A stretch of DNA of 5,273 bases from Chitinophagaceae bacterium (lineage in GTDB: Bacteria; Bacteroidota; Bacteroidia; Chitinophagales; Chitinophagaceae): the NCBI GenBank assembly GCA_947472635.1, contig CANJDY010000217.1, positions 1-5,273 of the forward strand, written 5' to 3'. Positions 1 to 5,273 of the stretch are shown here, piece by piece (position 1 is the first letter of the stretch; each line of letters begins with the position of its first letter). The translations under genes were made by a program, and so were the position numbers. The notes under the pieces were generated by a model. The model was not told the DNA's origin. It saw only the letters and a program-made list of their open reading frames with translations, and did not search any database.

Positions 1-560
1 CCTGTCATTTGTTGGTTTTCACCTTTAATCGGTATCACATCAAATTCTATCGTATAATTTTCAGGCAAGGATAATAACTGATCAGTCCAAATAGCATCTC
101 TGGTTATAAACTTCATCCAGCGGCCCGGATAGATATTGGTAGTTACAATTTCAGCCGATCCATTGGTGTTCCACAAAGCTGGAAAATCACCAATATCACC
201 CTGACTAAAATCATCATAAAAAATTACTTTTTCACCGGGTACAAAATCGTATTTTGAATAGGTTTCCAGTGCTGGCTGTTCTTTTTTTTCAGTTGGTATT
301 GTATCAACTGAACCAGTTTTTTTAGTCCCGGAATTTTTCACTTCCGTACTTTCAGTAGTTGCTTCATTTTTTTTATCGGCGGGTTTTATACCAGCACTTA
401 CCGAATCAATTCCTTTGTCGATTTCCTTATTAATTTCAGTATTTACTTTATCGGAGGCCTTTTTTTTTAATACCTTTTTTAAATCAAGAATTTGTGCCGT
501 TGCATAATTAACAAAGACCAACGACAACGCTAATAAAAAGCATTTTTTAAAAGATCTCAT
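1..560 (-). CDS. Secreted OmpA-family-like protein, N-terminal part (3' end outside window)
   Basis: The reading frame is open from ATG (560-558) to the window edge: 186 complete codons with no stop, so the C-terminus is missing. Residues 1-22 form a signal peptide: a basic start (MRSFKKC), a hydrophobic core (FLLALSLVFV), then a likely cleavage site ATA|Q. This supports the chosen start. Residues about 24-105 are a low-complexity, Lys/Glu/Thr/Ser-rich stretch, probably a flexible linker. After it comes the motif KYDFVPGEKVIFYDDFSQ, then GDFPALWNTNGSAE. From memory, this pattern is typical of Bacteroidota OmpA-family proteins that have a LamG-like middle region and a C-terminal peptidoglycan-binding OmpA domain. 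That C-terminal domain would lie outside the window, so the family call is recognition plus inference. The likely location is the periplasm or outer membrane. It points the same way as the lyase gene but lies 330 bases beyond it, and nothing suggests a role in polysaccharide use. Confidence 0.72.
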   Translation of the reverse strand, partial: MRSFKKCFLLALSLVFVNYATAQILDLKKVLKKKASDKVNTEINKEIDKGIDSVSAGIKPADKKNEATTESTEVKNSGTKKTGSVDTIPTEKKEQPALETYSKYDFVPGEKVIFYDDFSQGDIGDFPALWNTNGSAEIVTTNIYPGRWMKFITRDAIWTDQLLSLPENYTIEFDVIPIKGENQQMT

Positions 561-890
561 ATAAATATATTTAGATCGTTTAAAGTTATTCGCTAACCTG
601 CGCAATTTTACTGATTGCTGTCAATCGAAACCATGATACAAATTAAATGGGAAAAGAGAACACGCTTTTGCACTTTCTCAATAACTAATTTTTTCTCCAG
701 AGTGATACCTTACTCCTAGCTGCTGTAACAAATGGGCTTTGTAAAAATAGACTGTTTTATTTTCGTGGTTAAAAAAGCGCTAGATCGCAAAAATCTTTAA
801 AAAACCAGGCTTTTTCACTTTGTTGTTAATTTCCTTCCAGCATGCTACCCATGGCATCCAATTTGTACTTGCCCAATTTGGCTTTTGCCT
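561..890. other. Intergenic gap, no gene recognised
   Basis: This 330-base AT-rich stretch lies between the end of the lyase gene and the start of the OmpA-like gene, both on the minus strand. No open frame longer than about 30 codons looks real. It contains a small inverted repeat, GATTG (613-617) and CAATC (622-626), about 55 bases upstream of the OmpA-like start, which could be an operator or chance. A -7-like element reading TAACTTTA on the minus strand (588-581) lacks a well-spaced -33 partner. Bases 799-815 hold a weak A-run/T-run hairpin that could end lyase transcription, but the stem is too poor to call. A short protein-like frame overlapping the lyase stop is described in the findings. 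Confidence 0.6.
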
Positions 891-3161
891 TTAATAGTTA
901 GCTCCCTTGATAATATTTTTTTCAAGCCTTACAAATTTATCAGTTACTAGCTTACCCGATTCCACCAATACATTGTTTTTAAATATATGCACTGCATTTA
1001 CTATGTCTTCATATTCAACCAGCGTTTTCCCGGGGTTGCAATTGTTGAATTGGTTCTGTTCCATCACCGTTTTCTGAATACCATGTAAGTAGATGGTTGC
1101 TTCCTCCGAATTAATCTTGCTGAGGGTATTGTGGCTAAAAAGCAGCAGCGGCCCCATCGTGCTTTCATCGGTACCACTGCGCAGCATCTTCATTAGTGGT
1201 CCTTTGTGTTGCGAGAATACATTATTTATAATGGTTAGATGCTCCACATTGTAATATCCTTTTTTGTCCGTTTCGGCTGCAAAGTTCAATAGCAGTCCGC
1301 TGCAGTGGGTGAATGTGCAATTGCTAATTGTGATGTTGTCTGCCAAGCTTGTCATAGGGGCACTCAATACCGACCCATTTAAATTTGAAATCTTGCAATG
1401 GGTGATGCTACAATTACTGTGTTCACTGCTGCCGGAACTATCAGTACTGATAAAGCTATTGGTATTCATTTCTGCCAGATCTAATTGGCAATTGCTAAGT
1501 GATAAAGAAGCGCCCGCTTTTAACTGAATAAAAAAATCAGCCTTTTTTTCGGGATTCGAAAATGCAATCATTGTTTTTTGATTGCTGGTAATCAATACAT
1601 TTTTGTTGATTAGTAAAGGTTCACTGAACTGGTATTTTGTGCCTGTCAAATGAATGATGATTGAATCTGCATTTTTATTGGCCAATACTTGGATGATATC
1701 AGCCACATTTTTACAATCAGCGCGGATCATTTTTTTATTGATAACCCTATTTTTTTTGTATTCATCTGTTACACCACAATTGGAGTAAGCATTGGCAGAA
1801 ATCTGCTGAAATAATTTTACTGAAAAAAAACCTGCCCCTGAAGGCAGTATTCGACTCATTAATTTAATTGAGTCGATAAGGTGTGGCTCAGAATTAGTTT
1901 TGCCCCTGGGGATTGGGAAAATATCTGCTTTTTGTGCGCTCAGTGAAACCTTTGAAAATCCATTTTGAAAATTCTGCAGGATTGTCTTGCTTACCAAATT
2001 CCCACTGAAACGAATTCCATCAATGCTGTCCAGGTTATAGTAAATGCGTGTATCTGTTTTATTGTAAAAAATATTTTGTAAAAACTCAACATGACTTGGC
2101 TTCTCTGTTCTTTCCTTGTCGGCGCCCAGACAAAAGCTGAGTGGAGAGCAGTCGACAAAACTGTTGTTGGCAATCACCGCATCTGTAACCGCTACATAGC
2201 GAAAGGCAGGTGAATTGGGCACTCCGTTCATAATGGAGAGCGGTGCTCGAAATCCTTCGCCTCTGCATTGGTAGAAATAATTATTGATTACCCACTGCCC
2301 CTTATTGATAATTCTTACGCCGCCAGTGCCGGCCTTGCCATTACCTAAAAAAACATTGTTTTCCAACGTATTGTAATTGCCGTGTCTTAATACCACGGCA
2401 CCTTGGCATTCTTTAAATAAATTATTACGGATATTATTGTGGCACGACTTGATAGAAATAATTTCCGCTTCGCCATCGCAGTGTTCGAAATAGTTATCGG
2501 TAATCTGTGTGTTGGAATTGAATTCGCAATGTTGTGATACACCCACTCGAATAATTTCGCCGGTATTGGACGCTAGCGGTAGTCGAATGCCAAAATAATT
2601 ATGGTCGATGGAATGAAAATTGTTTCGGCTTCTTTCATCATCCAAAAGTACTGCCAGCAGTACCCCCATGTTTTTCTTGTTCAAGAAACTACCATGGTCT
2701 AAGCGGTTGTTTTTTCCGTAAAAACTAATCCAATAATTTTCGTCGAGCCTTTTTGGGTTGTTGAAATTATCAATCACGGTATTGGTTACCCTGCAGTTGT
2801 TGGCTACAGTGCGTTCATTCGTACAAAAGGTAATGACGGCATCATCACCTGAAAAACCATTTACAAAATGCAGCCCATCTACTACAAGGTAACTGCCACC
2901 TATCTTCAACGTTGATTGGCCGCTGATTAACACCTTGCCCGCTACTTGCGCCTTCCAAACGATGGGTTTTTCTTTTGTTCCCTGGCAGTCAATCTTGAGG
3001 GCAACCTGGTTCCACGCTCCATTTTGCAGTACGATGGTATCGCCTGGTCTAGCCAAGGTATTGGCCTTATTGAATTCGGTGATATTTTTCACAACAATGG
3101 GTTGGCACCAACTAAATGTATACGCCAACAGGCAACCATTCAACAACAATATTTTTTTCAT
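891..3161 (-). CDS. Exported polysaccharide lyase family 6 (probable alginate lyase)
   Basis: PL6 enzymes cleave uronic-acid polymers (alginate, or dermatan/chondroitin sulfate) by calcium-assisted beta-elimination, leaving an unsaturated sugar end. Residues 1-19 or so are a signal peptide (MKKILLLNGCLLAYTFSWC|Q), so the enzyme is exported. Residues about 24-400 form the chondroitinase-B-type right-handed beta-helix, with repeated N-N-x-F rungs. Calcium ligands are probably N199, E231 and E233 in GEAEIISIKS. The catalytic pair is K238 (general base) and R259 in VVLRHGN, followed by H260. Spacings E-x-E, +5 to Lys and +21 to Arg match AlyGC and chondroitinase B as I recall them. Residues about 478-750 look like a second beta-helix, as in two-domain PL6 enzymes. 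The length of 756 residues suits that type and the gene appears intact. The ATG at 3161-3159 precedes the signal peptide, with an in-frame stop eight codons upstream. The enzyme diverges from an MFS uronate-type transporter, which favours alginate as substrate. Exo versus endo action and exact substrate cannot be read from sequence. Confidence 0.9.
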   Translation of the reverse strand: MKKILLLNGCLLAYTFSWCQPIVVKNITEFNKANTLARPGDTIVLQNGAWNQVALKIDCQGTKEKPIVWKAQVAGKVLISGQSTLKIGGSYLVVDGLHFVNGFSGDDAVITFCTNERTVANNCRVTNTVIDNFNNPKRLDENYWISFYGKNNRLDHGSFLNKKNMGVLLAVLLDDERSRNNFHSIDHNYFGIRLPLASNTGEIIRVGVSQHCEFNSNTQITDNYFEHCDGEAEIISIKSCHNNIRNNLFKECQGAVVLRHGNYNTLENNVFLGNGKAGTGGVRIINKGQWVINNYFYQCRGEGFRAPLSIMNGVPNSPAFRYVAVTDAVIANNSFVDCSPLSFCLGADKERTEKPSHVEFLQNIFYNKTDTRIYYNLDSIDGIRFSGNLVSKTILQNFQNGFSKVSLSAQKADIFPIPRGKTNSEPHLIDSIKLMSRILPSGAGFFSVKLFQQISANAYSNCGVTDEYKKNRVINKKMIRADCKNVADIIQVLANKNADSIIIHLTGTKYQFSEPLLINKNVLITSNQKTMIAFSNPEKKADFFIQLKAGASLSLSNCQLDLAEMNTNSFISTDSSGSSEHSNCSITHCKISNLNGSVLSAPMTSLADNITISNCTFTHCSGLLLNFAAETDKKGYYNVEHLTIINNVFSQHKGPLMKMLRSGTDESTMGPLLLFSHNTLSKINSEEATIYLHGIQKTVMEQNQFNNCNPGKTLVEYEDIVNAVHIFKNNVLVESGKLVTDKFVRLEKNIIKGANY

Positions 3162-3338
3162 CCTTAATTTGATTGCTTTCTTTTAAAATGGGTTCCAATT
3201 TCTTTTTCTTTTACAATGCCTTCAATTGGTTATTGCATTTATCATGGCAATCTCCGAAATAGCAGATTGTTTGTTGCGTAAATGTAAGGTTTAATTATCT
3301 CCCTCTAAAGCACTATTGATTTCGGCAAAGGTGCCAGC

Positions 3339-3370
3339 CAAAAATAAATTATCCGGGCAACCAATTTCAA
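3339..3370 (-). promoter_or_regulatory. Candidate Bacteroidota promoter for the PL6 lyase gene
   Basis: Read on the minus strand, 3346-3339 is TATTTTTG, a full match to the Bacteroidota -7 consensus TAnnTTTG. A TTG (3370-3368) lies 21 bases upstream, as expected for the -33 element, although the base before it is C where the consensus has T. Transcription would begin near 3333, giving an untranslated leader of roughly 170 bases. In AT-rich intergenic DNA such a match can arise by chance. Confidence 0.45.
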
Positions 3371-3406
3371 GAAAACACAATTAGTCAGTAATATTTAATA
3401 TTTTTA

Positions 3407-3436
3407 GTTGTCCAAAAAAGAAAGGCTTGAATTTTG
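3407..3436 (+). promoter_or_regulatory. Weak candidate promoter for the MFS transporter
   Basis: GTTG (3407-3410) could serve as the -33 element and GAATTTTG (3429-3436) as the -7 element. The latter matches TAnnTTTG except for its first base. Spacing is 18 bases, slightly short. It would place the start of transcription about 20 bases before the ATG at 3463. The two candidate promoters lie next to each other, which would allow one regulator to control both genes. Confidence 0.25.
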
Positions 3437-3462
3437 ATACTGCTTGATAAAATATTTTGTGA

Positions 3463-4749
3463 ATGAAAGTTAAAGGGCTTCGTTGGTGGATTATTGGGTT
3501 GATTGCATTGGCAACTATTATCAATTATATAGACAGGAGTGCGATCAATATTATGTGGCCCTTCATCTACAAGGAGTTTGGCATTGCGGATGCGGATAGT
3601 AAAAGCGCCCTAGCTTTTATCACTAGTTTTTTCATGTTGGCTTACGCCCTCGGACAAACGCTTACGGGCAAAATGATGGATGCCATTGGTACACGCCTTG
3701 GATTTGTACTGTCGATTGTAGCCTGGAGTATATCCATTGCATTACATGCTTTGGCAAGATCACTGGCCTCTTTCAGTGTTTTTAGAGCTATGCTTGGTAT
3801 CAGTGAAGCAGGCAACTGGCCCGGCGCTACCAAAAGCAATGCAGAATGGTTTCCGGCAAAAGAGCGTGCAATTGCTCAGGGTATTTTTGGTGCTGGCGCT
3901 TCTATGGGATCTGTGGTAGCTGCACCGTTGGTGGCAGCACTTTTTCTATTATTGGGTTGGCGGTTAACTTTTGCCTGTATTGCCGTACTGGGTTTTCTTT
4001 GGGTTATTCCTTGGTTATTGATTAATAAAGCCACCCCCGACAAACATCCCTGGATTACTCAACAGGAGCAAGATCATATACTTGAAAATACTGTAGGCAA
4101 ACCAAGCGAAAATACCATTGAAAAAAGCTACACCTGGAGAGAGTTATTGCAATTTAAAAATACTTGGGGCATTATTAGCGCCCGTTTTTTTATTGACCCT
4201 ATCTGGTGGATGTTTCTTACCTGGCTACCCACTTTTTTAAAAGAACAATTTGGCTTTGACATTAAACAGGTAGGTTCTTTTTCGTGGCTGCCTTATTTAT
4301 TTGCGGCTATTGGCGGATTGTTGGGCGGCTTTTATTCTTCTGCATTAATTAAAAGGGGAGTCAATGCCATCAAAGCCCGAAAGAATGCCATCGCCATTGG
4401 CTCAGCAATCATGCTAGCTGCTTTGTTGGGCGTAGTGTATTTTTTGGATCAATTGAAAGAGCAGCTGAATCTGGCAATCTTGTTGATCAGTGCTACGTTG
4501 TTTGGATTCCAGTTTCTCATTAATAATTTGCAGACATTGCCTTCGGATTATTTTAGCGGTCGAAATGTAGGAACGGTATCGGGTATGGGCGGCACCGCGG
4601 CGGTGGTGGGAACCATTGTAATCACCTTGTTAGTGCCGGCCATTACCCAATCAAGCTATACTTTATTTTTTGTAGTAGCAGCGGCAATGGTACCATTGTC
4701 ATGGGTTTGCATTACGTTTGTTTCCTCTACAAAATCGCCTGTTGATTGA
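3463..4749 (+). CDS. MFS transporter, hexuronate/sugar-acid (ACS) type
   Basis: This is a complete 428-residue inner-membrane protein with about twelve hydrophobic segments in two groups of six, split by a hydrophilic loop (about 188-235). It resembles the anion:cation symporter family (ExuT, DgoT and relatives), which import hexuronates or other sugar acids with protons. Family marks are NYIDRSAI in helix 1 (D24, R25), a motif-A-like loop GKMMDAIGTR (69-78), and RAMLGISEAGNWPG (108-121) leading into EWFPAKERA (128-136). D24 and E115 are the likely counterparts of the DgoT proton-coupling acids, judged from position and not by alignment. The ATG at 3463 is fixed because an in-frame TGA lies directly before it (3460-3462). 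No strong Shine-Dalgarno sequence is visible, as is usual in Bacteroidota. The gene diverges from a PL6 lyase. In known alginate clusters such a transporter takes up the monomer DEH made by lyases; that is the likely substrate here, with galacturonate or glucuronate as alternatives. No clear terminator follows; the repeat array begins about 30-40 bases downstream. Confidence 0.87.
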   Translation: MKVKGLRWWIIGLIALATIINYIDRSAINIMWPFIYKEFGIADADSKSALAFITSFFMLAYALGQTLTGKMMDAIGTRLGFVLSIVAWSISIALHALARSLASFSVFRAMLGISEAGNWPGATKSNAEWFPAKERAIAQGIFGAGASMGSVVAAPLVAALFLLLGWRLTFACIAVLGFLWVIPWLLINKATPDKHPWITQQEQDHILENTVGKPSENTIEKSYTWRELLQFKNTWGIISARFFIDPIWWMFLTWLPTFLKEQFGFDIKQVGSFSWLPYLFAAIGGLLGGFYSSALIKRGVNAIKARKNAIAIGSAIMLAALLGVVYFLDQLKEQLNLAILLISATLFGFQFLINNLQTLPSDYFSGRNVGTVSGMGGTAAVVGTIVITLLVPAITQSSYTLFFVVAAAMVPLSWVCITFVSSTKSPVD

Positions 4750-4792
4750 GGAGGCATTTGGTTGCATGTTTTTCTTATACTCCCCCCATATC

Positions 4793-4964
4793 TTCCCAGC
4801 GACGTCTCCATAGCATTTACTTTCTTTTATATTACTTTATCCATGGGACGTTGCGTCGGTTCAGTGTGAAATTTTCGTGTTGAAATGGTATGCGAATTTC
4901 GACGCAACGTCCCCGTGAAAAGGGTTGTATCTCGGCAGTTATGCTCGGGAGACATTGCTGGGAA
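4793..4964. repeat. Outer inverted repeat of unit 1
   Basis: TTCCCAGCGACGTCTCC (4793-4809) is nearly the reverse complement of GGAGACATTGCTGGGAA (4948-4964). Fifteen of 17 positions pair normally, one is a G-T wobble and one is an A-C mismatch. This pair encloses the central inverted repeat almost symmetrically, with 35 bases on the left and 34 on the right. Confidence 0.85.
4845..4913. repeat. Central inverted repeat of unit 1
   Basis: GGGACGTTGCGTCG (4845-4858) and CGACGCAACGTCCC (4900-4913) are perfect reverse complements over 14 bases, with a 41-base AT-rich loop. Such a GC-rich stem could form in RNA or as a cruciform in DNA. It might also stop transcription coming from the transporter gene, but no U-run follows the stem, so a classical intrinsic terminator is not supported. 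Confidence 0.9.
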
Positions 4965-4984
4965 TGTTGAATTGCGGGGATATT

Positions 4985-5021
4985 GCTGGGAATAAGCTGT
5001 TACGCCCCGCATCTTCCTAGC
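4985..5021. repeat. Junction hairpin between units 1 and 2
   Basis: GCTGGGAA near the end of unit 1 (4985-4992) can pair with TTCCTAGC at the start of unit 2 (5014-5021), with one G-T wobble. This competes with pairing of the same unit 2 bases to their own outer partner at 5169-5185. Confidence 0.6.
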
Positions 5022-5185
5022 GACGTCTCCATGGCATTTGCCTTCTTTTATATTACTGTATCCATGGGACGTTGCGTCGATTCAGTGTGGAATTTTCTTA
5101 TTTAAATGGTATTCGAATTTAGACGCAACGTCCCCGGGAAAAGGATTGTATCACGGCGGTTATACTCGGGAGACGTTGCTGGGAA
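5014..5185. repeat. Outer inverted repeat of unit 2
   Basis: TTCCTAGCGACGTCTCC (5014-5030) pairs with GGAGACGTTGCTGGGAA (5169-5185). Two positions are G-T wobbles and the rest are normal pairs. The base forming the A-C mismatch in unit 1 is G here, restoring a G-C pair, and the C-to-T change in the left half leaves a wobble, so pairing is kept. Confidence 0.85.
5066..5134. repeat. Central inverted repeat of unit 2
   Basis: GGGACGTTGCGTC (5066-5078) and GACGCAACGTCCC (5122-5134) are perfect reverse complements over 13 bases. The fourteenth pair of unit 1 is lost here (G5079 opposite A5121). The loop is AT-rich and differs from unit 1 at several positions. Confidence 0.9.
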
Positions 5186-5205
5186 TGTTGGATTGTGGGG
5201 ATATT

Positions 5206-5242
5206 GCTGGGAATGAGCTATTCCGCCCAGTATCTTCCCAGC
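5206..5242. repeat. Junction hairpin between units 2 and 3
   Basis: GCTGGGAA (5206-5213) and TTCCCAGC (5235-5242) are perfect reverse complements over 8 bases across a 21-base loop. This is the same arrangement as at the junction of units 1 and 2, exactly 221 bases later. Confidence 0.65.
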
Positions 5243-5273
5243 GACGTCTCCATGGCATTTGCCTTCTTTTATA
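5233..5273. repeat. Repeat unit 3, first 41 bases (cut by window edge)
   Basis: It matches the first 41 bases of unit 2 with one difference and those of unit 1 with three. It contains the outer left stem half and ends inside the AT-rich spacer before the central stem would begin. Confidence 0.9.

Larger units (their letters stand above)
3162..3462. promoter_or_regulatory. Divergent control region between lyase and transporter
   Basis: These 301 bases separate the two divergent start codons and must hold the 5' control signals of both genes. No gene is visible. Besides the promoter candidates listed separately, there are two small inverted repeats. One is GGCA-AAGG-TGCC (3324-3335), sitting about where lyase transcription would begin if the promoter call is right. 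The other is CAATCT (3248-3253) with AGATTG (3264-3269), which lies in the putative lyase leader. Either could be a regulator site, but short repeats like these occur by chance. No riboswitch was recognised. Confidence 0.55.
4791..5011. repeat. Repeat unit 1 (221 bases)
   Basis: This first full copy differs from unit 2 at 25 of 221 positions by hand count (about 89% identity) with no insertions or deletions. It begins with an outer stem half, has a central inverted repeat, then the outer stem partner, and ends with a second ATTGCTGGGAAT (4982-4993) lying 28 bases after the first (4954-4965). In the 41 bases shared by all three copies, unit 1 is the most diverged: it has CATAGC where units 2 and 3 have CATGGC, plus two nearby changes. 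Confidence 0.92.
5012..5232. repeat. Repeat unit 2 (221 bases)
   Basis: This second full copy has the same order of elements as unit 1. Its first 41 bases differ from unit 3 at one position only. Most changes against unit 1 fall in loops and at the unit end (the last ten or so bases differ most). The blocks holding the central stem halves are almost unchanged. Confidence 0.92.
4780..5273. repeat. Tandem array of a 221-base intergenic repeat, running off the right edge
   Basis: The array holds two full copies (4791-5011 and 5012-5232) and the first 41 bases of a third (5233-5273). The anchor TCTTCCCAGCGACG recurs at 4791, 5012 (one change) and 5233, giving an exact period of 221 twice. The bases just before 4791 also resemble the end of a unit (C-rich, 4780-4790), so the true boundary is uncertain. 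The period is not a multiple of three, which argues against a protein repeat. Base composition is patchy, with GC-rich stem sequences in an AT-rich background. The total number of copies is unknown because the array continues beyond the window. The repeat type was not recognised. REP-like or MITE-like intergenic elements, or a repeated structured RNA, are possible. Confidence 0.93.

Noticed and set aside
799..815. Intrinsic terminator after the lyase gene
   Set aside because: The minus strand reads A-run, GCCTGG, T-run, but the GC part cannot form a proper stem with a loop. Only A-T pairs would close it, which is too weak to call.
1264..1527. An 87-codon open frame on the plus strand inside the lyase gene
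   Set aside because: It lies wholly antisense to the well-supported PL6 gene and has no family features. Other antisense or out-of-frame frames within the lyase and transporter genes were dismissed for the same reason.
3102..3161. Lipoprotein signal on the lyase (Cys10 or Cys19)
   Set aside because: Neither cysteine has a lipobox before it: the residues are LLNGC and FSWC, with Trp at -1 for Cys19 and no small residue pattern with a proper hydrophobic core for Cys10. Ordinary signal peptidase I cleavage before Gln20 fits better.
4750..4790. Intrinsic terminator right after the transporter stop
   Set aside because: A GCA/TGC stem of only three pairs precedes TTTTT near 4769. That is too short to support a terminator.
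4827..5012. A 61-codon open frame on the minus strand inside the repeat array
   Set aside because: It runs through the repeat stems, the repeat period is not a multiple of three, and the translation has no recognisable signal, domain or hydrophobic pattern. It is best explained as chance in GC-rich repeat DNA.
4780..5273. CRISPR array or integron attC sites as explanation of the repeats
   Set aside because: The units are 221 bases, contiguous, and similar along their whole length, with no unique spacers. The stems lack the attC core pair (RYYYAAC/GTTRRRY), and no cassette genes lie between copies.

Overview
The window most likely comes from a member of the Bacteroidota, probably Chitinophagales/Chitinophagaceae-like. 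The signs are AT-rich coding sequence, a candidate TAnnTTTG-type -7 promoter element, start codons without strong Shine-Dalgarno sequences, an OmpA-family protein of a type common in that phylum, and a polysaccharide lyase paired with a uronate-type transporter. The lineage is inferred from these features, not from a marker gene.

Layout from left to right: (1) bases 1-560, minus strand: the N-terminal 186 codons of a secreted or outer-membrane protein resembling the Bacteroidota OmpA family, cut by the window edge. (2) 561-890: a 330-base AT-rich gap with no convincing gene. (3) 891-3161, minus strand: a complete, exported 756-residue polysaccharide lyase of family PL6 (chondroitinase-B/alginate-lyase fold), with its calcium and catalytic residues visible. 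(4) 3162-3462: a 301-base divergent control region, with a good promoter candidate for the lyase and a weak one for the transporter. (5) 3463-4749, plus strand: a complete 428-residue major facilitator transporter of the hexuronate/sugar-acid (ACS) type. (6) From about 4780 to the right edge: a non-coding tandem repeat with an exact 221-base period, two full copies and the start of a third. Each copy carries two nested inverted repeats and an extra copy of one stem half.

The lyase and transporter fit one job. The exported PL6 enzyme would cut a uronic-acid polymer, most likely alginate, into unsaturated sugars, and the MFS protein would carry the resulting uronate across the inner membrane. 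Substrate and direction are inferred from family and neighbourhood. No SusC/SusD pair, oligoalginate lyase, DEH reductase or regulator lies within the window.

The least explained part is the 221-base repeat array. Its period is not divisible by three, its copies differ only by substitutions (25 of 221 by hand count, no gaps), and its GC-rich stems are better kept than its loops. It looks like a structured intergenic repeat (REP/MITE-like or a repeated structured RNA), not a gene.
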